Source: Fabrea salina | Taxonomy: Eukaryota > Ciliophora > Heterotrichea > Heterotrichida > Fabreidae | Length of the DNA stretch: 64,000 nucleotides | Direction: 5' to 3' | Assembly: GCA_022984795.1 (NCBI GenBank) | Contig: JALIHJ010000011.1 | Coordinates: forward strand, 1 to 64,000 | The notes under the pieces: model-generated | Databases searched by the model: none | Told to the model about the DNA's origin: nothing | The model's input: the letters and a program-made list of their open reading frames with translations, nothing else | Made by a program: the position numbers and the translations under genes | Shown here: one piece after another, positions 1 through 8,385 of the stretch | Numbering within the stretch: the stretch's first letter is position 1 | Layout: each line of letters starts with the position of its first letter

Positions 1-994
1 CACCTAACACCCTAACACCCTAACACCCTAACACCCTAACACCCTAACACCCTAACACCCTAACACCCTAACACCCTAACACCCTAACACCCCTAACACC
101 CTAACACCCTAACACCCTAACACCCTAACACCCTAACACCCTAACACCCTAACACCCTAACACCCTAACACCCTAACACCCTAACACCCTAACACCCTAA
201 CACCCTAACACCCTAACACCCTAACACCCTAACACCCTAACACCCTAACACCCTAACACCCTAACACCCTAACACCCTAACACCCTAACACCCTAACACC
301 CTAACACCCTAACACCCTAACACCCTAACACCCTAACACCCTAACACCCTAACACCCTAACACCCTAACACCCTAACACCCTAACACCTAACACCTAACA
401 CCCTAACACCCTAACACCCTAACACCCTAACACCTAACACCTAACACCCTAACACCCTAACACCCTAACACCCTAACACCCTAACACCCTAACACCCTAA
501 CACCCTAACACCCTAACACCCTAACACCCTAACACCCTAACACCCTAACACCCTAACACCCTAACACCCTAACACCCTAACACCCTAACACCCTAACACC
601 CTAACACCCTAACACCCTAACACCCTAACACCCTAACACCCTAACACCCTAACACCCTAACACCCTAACACCCTAACACCCTAACACCCTAACACCCTAA
701 CACCCTAACACCCTAACACCCTAACACCCTAACACCCTAACACCCTAACACCCTAACACCCTAACACCCTAACACCCTAACACCCTAACACCCTAACACC
801 CTAACACCCTAACACCCTAACACCCTAACACCCTAACACCCTAACACCCTAACACCCTAACACCCTAACACCCTAACACCCTAACACCCTAACACCCTAA
901 CACCCTAACACCCTAACACCCTAACACCCTAACACCCTAACACCCTAACACCCTAACACCCTAACACCCTAACACCCTAACTACACCCTAACAC
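1..994. repeat. Telomere, (CCCTAACA)n
   Basis: About 124 head-to-tail copies of the 8-nt unit CCCTAACA run from the first base; the G-rich strand reads TTAGGGTG toward the chromosome end. The C-rich strand is 5' at the left edge, as expected for a left chromosome end. The array is nearly perfect. The only variants are changes in the C-run: CC instead of CCC at base 1 and near 387-400 and 432-442, and CCCC near 90-93. The last irregular unit (CTACACCCTAACACTAC) marks the junction at about 980-995. As I recall, this unit is the heterotrich ciliate telomere repeat (Stentor, Blepharisma). Confidence 0.97.
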
Positions 995-1607
995 TACTCA
1001 CTCAGTCATTAATACTTAAATAACACATAATACTTAGTTGTAATGGTACTTAAATACTTAGAACAAGAGTAAGTAAATGAAACTACAACACAGAGTAGTG
1101 TTAAATAACTTAGTAAGTTAGACTGAATCAACAAGTAACACTTAAGTAACTAAAGTAGTCAATAAGCATCTAAAAGTATCTAGTAAACATACTTAGTAAG
1201 TGATGTTACAGAAAAATACTAGTAAGAGTTGATAATAGATAACTAGTAACTCTATACAAGAGTGTAGTAAACACAGAGTAAGAACTAATAAGCACTAGTT
1301 ACTCAGACGGTGTAGTTAAATACATAAGGTTAAGTAAGTACACTAACAACTGAGTAATCATAGTAGTGACTAAACAACTATAGTTAAGTAGTCATTGTTA
1401 AGAACATACTATTACAAGTACTTAGTGTAGAATAGTTAGTAGTTATCAAACTATAGACTAACAAGAACATAGTTGTTAAGTACTAGTCAGTAACACTTAG
1501 AGTAAGCAGAATAAAGACTAGTCAAGAATAATACTTAAGCAAATGAAGAACATGTAGTAATGCATCAAGAACTACCAATCAAGTTAACCAAGAATTCAAG
1601 AATTAAA
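995..1607. other. Subtelomeric AT-rich spacer without genes
   Basis: This is a 613-bp stretch between telomere and first gene with no credible reading frame. It is built from a small vocabulary of words (AGTA, TAGT, ACTT, TTAG, TAAG) and has almost no CpG. The palindrome ACTAGT occurs five times (1218, 1242, 1294, 1482, 1517), far more than base composition predicts. No perfect tandem period is visible. It could be a degenerate chromosome-end spacer or part of the signal for telomere addition; neither role is shown by the sequence. Confidence 0.7.
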
Positions 1608-2636
1608 TTAAGTTAACTGAGCATAAAGCATGGTATAGCCTTTTAGTTCTTGAGTCTGTTTGCCTGTAGAGAGGTCCCAAACTCTCACTGAGTAGTCTCC
1701 ACGGCTACCTCCAGACACTAAGTACTTGTCATCACTTGATAGACTGACTGAGAGTACTTCTCTAGTGTGACCTCTGAGTACTTGAGTAGTTAGTCCAGAA
1801 GTGAGACTCCACACTCTGATAGTCCCATTTCCACTTCCTGAGACTACAAACTGCTCTTCACTTGAAATAGCAACTGACCAGACAATACCACCATGTCCTT
1901 GAAGGACTCTAATCAGGTCTCCAGAAGCTAGACTCCACACTCTAACAGTAGAGTCCCTACTCCCGGAGACAATGTATTGGTCGCTCTTGGAAATGGCCAC
2001 AGAGTTGACAAAATGACTATGTTGAAGGATTCTAATCAATTCTCCAGTAGATAGACTCCACACCCTAAGTGTAGTATCAAAACTAGCAGAGACAATGTAT
2101 TGGTCCTTGCTAGAAATGGCCACTGACCTAACATAATGACTATGTCCTTTGAGTACCTGAGTGGTTAGTCCAGAAGCTAGACTCCACACCCTAAGTGTTT
2201 TGTCTTCACTTCCCGACACAACCCACTCGCCATCACTAGAAATGGCCACAGACAATGCCTCATCACTATGCCCCTGGAGTAATTGAACCATTTGTCCAGT
2301 AACTAGACTCCACACTCGAATGGTGGAATCAGCACTAGCAGACACTAGTATCCCATTCTTCAGAGACACAGCAACTGAGTAGACAGGCGCAGTATGGCCT
2401 TCAAGAACCTTAGTTTGTCTGAACACAGGCTTCAGTACTTCAGAGTGGAAACAAGCTTCATAGAATTGCTTGTTGACTCTTGCAATTCCGATAACCTCTT
2501 CAGGACTCAAGAACTTAAAAACCTCGAGAATAGGTCTTAGATTGCCAACTCCTTCAAAGGTGAATAGTTTCTTTGGTTCTCTCCAGACTCTGACAATCTT
2601 ATCCTGACCCCCACTCACAATCAGCCTAGGTTCCAT
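1608..2636 (-). CDS. WD40 propeller protein with F-box-like insert
   Basis: 342 aa. Six complete WD40 repeats occupy roughly residues 78-330, each with the GH...VRVWS pattern (for example TLRVWS, STVRVWS). A lone blade strand at the N terminus (IVSGGQDKIVRVWR, about 6-19) would close the ring as a split seventh blade. Between that strand and the first full repeat lies a helical segment, about 32-62, with F-box-like spacing (LRPILEVFKFLSPEEVIGIA). If it is a true F-box, the protein would be an SCF substrate receptor; this is weak. It is the most telomere-proximal gene and is transcribed toward the telomere. It resembles the second WD40 gene at 5362-6612, so the two may be paralogues. Confidence 0.9.
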   Translation of the reverse strand: MEPRLIVSGGQDKIVRVWREPKKLFTFEGVGNLRPILEVFKFLSPEEVIGIARVNKQFYEACFHSEVLKPVFRQTKVLEGHTAPVYSVAVSLKNGILVSASADSTIRVWSLVTGQMVQLLQGHSDEALSVAISSDGEWVVSGSEDKTLRVWSLASGLTTQVLKGHSHYVRSVAISSKDQYIVSASFDTTLRVWSLSTGELIRILQHSHFVNSVAISKSDQYIVSGSRDSTVRVWSLASGDLIRVLQGHGGIVWSVAISSEEQFVVSGSGNGTIRVWSLTSGLTTQVLRGHTREVLSVSLSSDDKYLVSGGSRGDYSVRVWDLSTGKQTQELKGYTMLYAQLT

Positions 2637-2724
2637 TTATCAGGCAGTACCAGAAAAGTCTGAAACCAAAAACTTTAAGGGAACTAGAATCAGTTCTCAC
2701 AGAAAGCTAAATTTAACTAGTAGT

Positions 2725-2958
2725 TTATTTAGTTAAATTAAATGTCTCGTGGATACCCCAAATAGCTCTAAAGCCTCCACCCCGCGTCGCATTACCGCTA
2801 TGCATACGAGTATAAGGGTCCGGGCCTCCAAATCTCCTGAGATGCGCAAAATTGTCAGCTTGCTTCACATGGCCTAAAATCTTCGGTAAGGAGTACTTAG
2901 TCGTGTCTTCATGATGGTCCGGCTTGGGAAACCTACGTCCCCAAGTCTGGTCAGACAT
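2725..2958 (-). CDS. Small basic protein, unknown function
   Basis: 77 aa starting at the ATG at 2958; a GTG two codons upstream only extends the open frame. The sequence is rich in His, Gly and Arg (MSDQTWGRRFPKPDHHED..., ending GIHETFNLTK) with no signal peptide or membrane span. I recognise no family. Its codons are unlike those of its neighbours: it uses many CpG-containing codons (GCG, CCG, ACG, CGT, CGG) that the flanking genes avoid. This could mean a highly expressed gene with its own codon bias, or an acquired sequence. It could also be a chance frame in a GC-richer patch, but the composition and clean ATG/TAA ends favour a gene. Confidence 0.5.
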   Translation of the reverse strand: MSDQTWGRRFPKPDHHEDTTKYSLPKILGHVKQADNFAHLRRFGGPDPYTRMHSGNATRGGGFRAIWGIHETFNLTK

Positions 2959-3687
2959 ATTCACCGCGAAATTTCCATTCCGAAAATCTTCAACTAGTTT
3001 GATTCAATTTGATTGTTATTTACTGAGACTGGATATACAAAAGAAGAAGCATGAATCGCAAACGCAAACCAGAGGACCACTTTACATTGTACCAGAGGCC
3101 CAAGAACCAGATAGCATAATAATGAGAATAGTTTGCTACCGACCTTTGAGCCTTTTAGAGTTACAGTGAGAGATTATAGACAGTAGAAAATTAAATCTTA
3201 AGTTTATTAATTGGCTGCTTTAAGAGCTCACAGTGTTCTTTAAATGCCAATTAGATCATGTGTTCTTTCATTAAAGAACTTTCTGAGTAGTCTAAGACAT
3301 TGATTGCAGTTAATAAAATTTCAGGTCTGTTTACTCAATAACTTGTTGTGCATTTGAGGTATTGATTCATCTAGACATTTGAACAAGAAATGATGCAGAT
3401 TAAGTCTTTATTTATTAGTTTGAATAACCTAATTTGAACTGAGAATATGCATAATAGATTATACAAATATGCAAAAAGAATCAGAACTCTGGATTTAAAC
3501 CAGAGTGTATTGGGAGTTGTTCAGAATATAATTTAAGATAGTCTAGGGTCCTTGGTACTCTCGAAACTTTGGCGATTGAGTTCCAAGGGTATAGTCTCCA
3601 CCCAAAAACACCGCGTGGGGTTTTCTGAGTCAGTGTTCTTGCCACCCATCCTCGTGTGCAGTGGGATTTAAAGTTCTATACATATAA
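2959..3687. other. 729-bp intergenic region, mostly AT-rich
   Basis: This is the longest gene-free stretch after the subtelomere. Bases 2959-3540 are AT-rich and hold no convincing gene. A plus-strand open frame at 2924-3169 has no ATG before its last 15 codons. A 22-codon ATG frame near 3051 (MNRKRKPEDHF...) ends at a double stop and no 15-nt intron extends it. The last part, 3541-3673, is clearly GC-richer and forms hairpins; it is listed separately as an RNA candidate. A TATA-like run (TATACATATAAATG) lies directly before the next gene. Confidence 0.6.
3541..3673. ncRNA. Candidate structured RNA gene, family unknown
   Basis: A GC-rich island in AT-rich intergenic DNA. It contains a strong inverted repeat: CCTTGGTACTC at 3550-3560 pairs with GAGTTCCAAGG at 3578-3588 (ten pairs and one T-T mismatch, 17-nt loop). 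Further complementary words follow: CCAC/GTGG around 3598-3620, the palindrome CTGAGTCAG near 3625, and CCCA/TGGG around 3645-3665. I tried to match it to tRNA, U1, U2, U4, U5, U6, SRP, RNase P and U3 and found no convincing match. The strand is undetermined. It might alternatively be a promoter or insulator element of the LRR gene that starts at 3688. Confidence 0.3.
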
Positions 3688-5350
3688 ATGGTAGAGGAAC
3701 TAGGTAGCTGTGCTGAAGTCCTTCTATCATACTTGTCCTTGAGTGAGATTTTAAATTTGGAAAAGATAAACAGTACCTACAAATCCACAGTTAGCAAATT
3801 CAGCAACTCAATCATAAATAACCAAGAATCTATAGTAGCAAATCACCTAAGCAGAGACTTGTTTTACTACCTCCTAGACTTACTGGGGCATGCCAAAGCG
3901 AAAGCTAGTCTGAACTTAAGAGGCTACACAATGAACAATGCAGAGGCTGCAGCGCTGCTTTCAGCAATCAAAAACAAGGCGATGCAATGTCTAGAGATTG
4001 ACTTAGAAACTCCAGAGATACTGAGGCCTTTAGGAACTGAGCCACAAGTTTCAGTGAAGGTACTCAACCTAAAGAAGAACAGGCTGACAGACCAAGAGGC
4101 ACCCTTCTTGGTAAAGTGGTTCAGAGACTCAGAAAAAGTGTTTCTGCAAAAGAACGATTTCGGACTAGAGGGAATTCGTTGCATAGCAAAGGGAATCCAA
4201 AACATTCAAGAAATCAACTTGGGAAGTAACTCAATCAATTCTGAAAGGTTCTTTTTGGTGTCGGAAGTGATTCCTAACTCCAAATTGGTTCACTTGGACC
4301 TTTCAGACAATGAAATTGGTGCAGAAGGAGCAAAAGCACTTGCTTCGGTATTGCCACGTTCCTTGATTAAGACACTCCACTTGTACAATAACTCACTAGG
4401 ACCCCAGGGAGCTATTTTTCTTTCAGAGGGGATTAGTTCCTCTAAGCTTGAGAGCTTGTTTTTGCGACAGAACTTTATTGGGAACGAGGGTGCAGAAGCT
4501 ATCTCTAGAGCACTCCTAAATTCTAACATAACTACCCTAGACTTAACGATCAATACAATAACTAACGGAGGAGTGGATTTCTTATTAGCACACCTAAGCA
4601 GTACTAAAATTAGGGAGCTGCACTTAAACATCAACTACTTAGACCAAAACATATCCCAAAGCATTGGGCAGGCAATGCTTTCTCCGAACCTAGAGTTGAT
4701 GTTTCTGGGAGACAACCCCTTAAAGAAGGAAGGAATGTTCAACATTGCAAGTTACCTTAAAAGTCCTAATTTGAAGTTTGTTGACTTTGCAATGAATGGA
4801 CTCGAAGACGAAGGAGTCATTGCAATTGCTAACTCCATGGTTAATTCGACGCTAGAATCAATCGACTTAAATTTCAACTTCATCACTGACAGGGGTCTAG
4901 AAGCCCTTTCCAGTTGCTTTCCAAAGTCACTTGTTTCTCTGAGAATAGAAGCAAATGAGTTCACCATTAAGGGATTCCAAAGCCTTTTTGCAGGTTTAGT
5001 TAGCTCAAGCATAAAAGACTTGTCGCTTTCTAGTAACTCGATTGACTCTCAAATAGCTCTGTTGCTGGCTGAAGCTCTTCCTCAAACCAAACTCACAGAC
5101 TTGGACCTCAGAATAAATTCAATAAAGGATGAAGGCTTGAGTCACTTATCCAAAGCAATTCCTTACACAGAACTAAGAAACAATTGACCTCGAAACTAAC
5201 TCAATAACAGACATTGGTGCAGAGTCAATGCTGGAAGCAATACCCAGGTCCTACTTAAATTTCATAGGTTTAGGTAGAAACCCTATATCGGACCAAATGA
5301 TGGAAAAGTTCAAAAGCATTTACTACAAAGTTGACTTTCGTGGAAAATAA
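3688..5350 (+). CDS. LRR protein (RNI type) with a one-base frame break
   Basis: Leucine-rich repeat protein of the ribonuclease-inhibitor/NLRC3 type: about 14 repeats of LxxLDLSxNxIGxxGA from residue 100 onward, after a helical N terminus that may be F-box-like (about 5-35). The frame is open from 3688 to a TGA at 5185-5187, directly after YTELRNN. From 5182 the next frame continues the repeat exactly (IDLETNSITDIGAESMLEAI) to a TAA at 5348-5350. One extra A in AGAAACAATT explains the break: removing it gives YTELRTIDLETN, which fits the repeat pattern. No 15- or 16-nt intron fits there. Either a sequencing or assembly error in the A run, a +1 frameshift, or a recent mutation is possible. 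The intended product is about 553 aa. Confidence 0.88.
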
Positions 5351-5361
5351 GATTTAAGTGT

Positions 5362-6612
5362 TTACTGAACTAACTTAACTGACCAGACATTGTCTGTATG
5401 GCCTTCTAGTAAATGGATTTGTTCTCCAACTCTAAGGTCCCAAAGCCTAATTGAGTTGTCTCCGCCTCCAGAAACTAAGTATTTGTCGTCATCTGATAGA
5501 TTGAGTGAAAGAACTCCACCAACGTGCCCTTCGAGGACTTTAACTTGTTCTCCAGAAGCAATGTTCCAAACTCGGATGGTTTTGTCCCAGCTTCCTGACA
5601 CCAAGAACTGGTCTTTATTAGAGATAACTACTGCCCAAACATAATCAGAGTGCCCTTCAAGGACTTTGGTTTGTTCTCCAGAAGCAATGTTCCAAACTCG
5701 AATGGTTTTGTCCCAGCTTCCTGACACCAAGAACTGGTCGTTACTAGAGATAGCTACCGATTCAACTTTATCACTGTGGCCTTTAAGTGTTTTTGTTTTT
5801 TGTACAGAAACAAGACTCCATACTATGATGGTGTTGTCGTAGCTTCCAGAAACAGCAAATTCATTGCTATTAGAAATAGCTACAGACCTTACAGTGCTGC
5901 TGTGTCCACTCAGAACTACAGGTTTCTTTTTGGAAGTAAGACTCCACACCCTGAGAGTCTTGTCCCCACTTCCAGATACCACGAACCTTCCGTTACTTGA
6001 AATGGCAACTGACCAAACAGTGCTCATATGTCCCTGGAACACCCGAGGGTGTTCTCCAGAACTAAGGTTCCAAACCATAATGGTTTTATCCAAACTGCTA
6101 GAAACTACAAGGTCTTTTTTGGTTGACACGGAGTAGACCCCTCCAGTGTGACCTTCGAGTACTCTGGCCTGACCGTCTCTCCAGATCCTAATAGTACCGT
6201 CGTGGCTTCCAGAGACTATCTGGGGCTGGAAACTGGTATTGAGCTGCTTAACGAGAGAATAGAGCTGGTCAATGTACTCTTTTGGAGGATTGATCCAGTA
6301 GTCTATTTCCTGAGTTAGTTGGTTAATAGTGGCGGGTTTTTTGTAGTGGGGGCTACTCACTTTGTTTTCTAAGTCAGTGAGTTTGTTGAGTTGGTGTAGG
6401 GTGATTCTATCGAGTTGGGCGACTATGGACTCGTGGAGTTGGTTGATTTCTGCCTTCTTTTCTGAGATTTGGGCAAGTACTTGGTCAAGACTCACTTGGG
6501 TAATAGAGTGGCCTTGAAAGACAACGTGATAAGGCATTATGTGGGAGCACAACAGGGCTCCACACTGGCATTCATGGGTAGGCTGGCAATTTTGAGTGCA
6601 AGAGGGTTCCAT
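5362..6612 (-). CDS. WD40 protein with N-terminal Cys/His motif and coiled coil
   Basis: 416 aa. The N terminus has a Cys/His cluster (C5, C9, C15, C17, C22, H24) of zinc-binding appearance, then a predicted coiled coil at about 40-85. Six complete WD40 repeats and a split seventh blade (IVSGSHDGTIRIW near 132 and the C-terminal LEGHTDNVWSV) fill the rest. The zinc motif, coiled coil and propeller order recalls scaffold or ubiquitin-ligase adaptors, but no RING is present. Two adjacent repeats are almost identical in DNA with a 126-bp offset (5546 and 5672), so one blade was duplicated recently. It converges with the LRR gene, 11 bp between stops. Confidence 0.92.
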   Translation of the reverse strand: MEPSCTQNCQPTHECQCGALLCSHIMPYHVVFQGHSITQVSLDQVLAQISEKKAEINQLHESIVAQLDRITLHQLNKLTDLENKVSSPHYKKPATINQLTQEIDYWINPPKEYIDQLYSLVKQLNTSFQPQIVSGSHDGTIRIWRDGQARVLEGHTGGVYSVSTKKDLVVSSSLDKTIMVWNLSSGEHPRVFQGHMSTVWSVAISSNGRFVVSGSGDKTLRVWSLTSKKKPVVLSGHSSTVRSVAISNSNEFAVSGSYDNTIIVWSLVSVQKTKTLKGHSDKVESVAISSNDQFLVSGSWDKTIRVWNIASGEQTKVLEGHSDYVWAVVISNKDQFLVSGSWDKTIRVWNIASGEQVKVLEGHVGGVLSLNLSDDDKYLVSGGGDNSIRLWDLRVGEQIHLLEGHTDNVWSVKLVQ

Positions 6613-6639
6613 TTACAAGGGTAGTTTAAATGTGTGACC

Positions 6640-7210
6640 TTAGGTTACATTGTTTTTGCCAGAAATGTATTCTTCAAGCAAAGAATTAAACTGCTTCGAC
6701 TTCATGACGAAGAAGCACCCAATGTAGAGATAAACTGTAAATAGGAGAAGTGCAGAGGTGATGGACAAGAATCCATTGAAGCCTAAGAAGTAGTTCATTG
6801 TTGAGTTGAACTGTCTGAAGTTAATGGTGTAGGCAAGTATGAGGTAGGACAGATGTATAGCAAAGAGACCCATGACAGCCCTTGAAAACACCTTAGAAGT
6901 TCCTCTTGACTGGACAGAAACAGCTCTGAAACCTCCTAAGCTAGTGAGAACTCCAGCAAGATCTACTGAGATGCTAGCAACCCACTCTACAAGTGCAGTG
7001 ATAGAAATAAAGTTAACATCGCTGCTGAGGGGCCTTAGGCAGTTGAAAAGAAGGGAAATTCCAAAGTAAGTCAGCAGCAAGTAAGAAAATAAGTGAATCA
7101 TTTTGACGTGGCTTTGCACGTGCAGGTCGTAAACTTTCTTCTCTAAAGTGTTGCTGCCTTGGTAGTCCAGGTACCTCACAGTTGCTGTAGGAACGGAAAA
7201 AATTTTTCAT
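6640..7210 (-). CDS. Four-span membrane protein, unknown; start region out of frame
   Basis: The clear frame (6640-7179) encodes about 179 aa with four hydrophobic segments (around residues 27-47, 60-85, 103-120 and 138-160) and short polar ends. It has no ATG at its start: the only ATG before the body is at 7210, in a different frame, and is followed by A5T6. Loss of one base in this homopolymer would give MKNFSVPTATVRYLDYQG and a 189-aa protein. No 15- or 16-nt intron repairs it, so a homopolymer miscall is the simplest reading. The start at 7210 is 10 bp from the stop of the next gene, matching local spacing. No family is recognised. Confidence 0.65.
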
Positions 7211-7220
7211 TTTATATTAC

Positions 7221-8378
7221 TTAAATTCCTTGTTGGCTAGAAACTTCGCTTTTGGAAAAGTAGTACTTGAGTCTTTCTTTTGTGTGTTGGGTGTGAGGTG
7301 TATCGACTGCCCTAAATATGTCTTCAATGTCTTGGGAGTAGTTTGTGTGCTCTGTAGTGATTTTACTTCTTAAAGTCACTAAGGAAGTCCAAAACAGGGA
7401 AGCCAGAGGAAAAGTGCTTGGAGACTCAGAGACGTACTCACTTTCACATACTTGGTCTATAGTTGGTCTTTCAGCTGGATCTAGTTTTAGTAGCCCTTCA
7501 ATGAAGTCCTTGGTTTCTTGGGAAAAGTGCCTGGGGAAACTGTAGTCAAGGTTAAGTACCTTTGTGAATATTAAGTAGTCAGAAGCTCCTTGGAAAGGAG
7601 GGTACCCAGCAACCATAAAGTACAACATGCAGCCCAGACTCCAAATGTCAGACTTGACAGTGGATTCTTTGTTGTTGATGCACTCAGGAGCCATAAAGTG
7701 AGGGGTGCCTACGAAGTTTTCGAACTTCTTGTTGCGCATGGAGTTTCCAGGAACTTCTACTTCTGGATGCTGGGTGTCCTTTGCAGACCCGAAGTCAATT
7801 AACTTGGTTTGGCCACTTTCAGTGAGCATTACGTTTTCTGTTTTGATGTCTCTGTGAATGATACCTCTTGAGTGTACGGTTTTGAGGGTGAAGCACACTT
7901 GGCGAAAGTAAAACCTGGCTTCTTCTTCTCTGATTCCAAATAGTTTGCACTTTTCCCAGACTTCGCTGCCCCTGACTCTTTCAGACAAAAAGTACAGTTC
8001 AGTATCGTCTTTGAAGCACTCGTGCAAGTTAACTACTCCTTCTACGTCTTTAAGTCGCATTAAGGCATGCTTTTCCATGAAGACGTCAGCTTGTTTTCTC
8101 AACTGGACAACTCGGTTTTTGTTCACTCTTTTAAGAGCAAAGTGCTTTCCAGTTCTTCTTTCCCGCACATGGATGATTTCTGAGAAGTTGCCGTTGCCTA
8201 GAACTTCTAGAAACTCGAAGTCGTTCACAGAACGCGGAGGGGAGTGGCCTTTACAGGAGTACTTGTGGCTTTTCCAGTGCTTTGCTTGGCACTTTTTGTT
8301 GCAATAGAAAACTTCTTTACAAAGAGAACATTTTGGTTCGACTCCTTTTGCCCCACAAGTAGCACACGAGTTTTCCAT
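7221..8378 (-). CDS. MYND zinc finger-protein kinase fusion (PDK1-like)
   Basis: 385 aa from the ATG at 8378 (MENSCATCG); the open frame reaches 8468 but would overlap the neighbour. Residues 5-42 form a MYND finger (CATC...CSLC...YCNKKCQAKHW...H...C). The kinase domain spans about 52-330: glycine loop GNGNFSEI, lysine in ALKR, HRDIKTEN catalytic loop, DFG, and FVGTPHFMAPE in the activation segment. The loop pattern is closest to PDK1/AGC kinases; no PH domain is seen. All catalytic residues are present, so it should be active on Ser/Thr. MYND fingers bind proline-rich peptides and would supply targeting. The fusion is unusual and recurs with a different kinase at 32902-34035. Confidence 0.93.
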   Translation of the reverse strand: MENSCATCGAKGVEPKCSLCKEVFYCNKKCQAKHWKSHKYSCKGHSPPRSVNDFEFLEVLGNGNFSEIIHVRERRTGKHFALKRVNKNRVVQLRKQADVFMEKHALMRLKDVEGVVNLHECFKDDTELYFLSERVRGSEVWEKCKLFGIREEEARFYFRQVCFTLKTVHSRGIIHRDIKTENVMLTESGQTKLIDFGSAKDTQHPEVEVPGNSMRNKKFENFVGTPHFMAPECINNKESTVKSDIWSLGCMLYFMVAGYPPFQGASDYLIFTKVLNLDYSFPRHFSQETKDFIEGLLKLDPAERPTIDQVCESEYVSESPSTFPLASLFWTSLVTLRSKITTEHTNYSQDIEDIFRAVDTPHTQHTKERLKYYFSKSEVSSQQGI

Positions 8379-8385
8379 GTTTAAC

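Noticed and set aside
1-994. Regular short repeats that could suggest a CRISPR-like array or satellite
   Set aside because: The unit is 8 nt without spacers, sits at the very start of the window, and equals a known telomere repeat.
2924-3169. 81-codon open frame on the plus strand
   Set aside because: It begins with TTG and has no ATG until its last 15 codons, overlaps the start of the minus-strand gene, and has no protein features.
5185-5187. TGA inside the LRR gene read as a sense codon (UGA=Trp)
   Set aside because: Reading through TGA in the same frame hits TAA within three codons. The LRR continues only in the next frame, so a frame break, not codon reassignment, explains it.
7013-7210. 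65-codon frame starting at the ATG at 7210
   Set aside because: It overlaps the clear membrane protein in another frame and has no domain. The ATG is more likely the start of the membrane protein with a base miscall.
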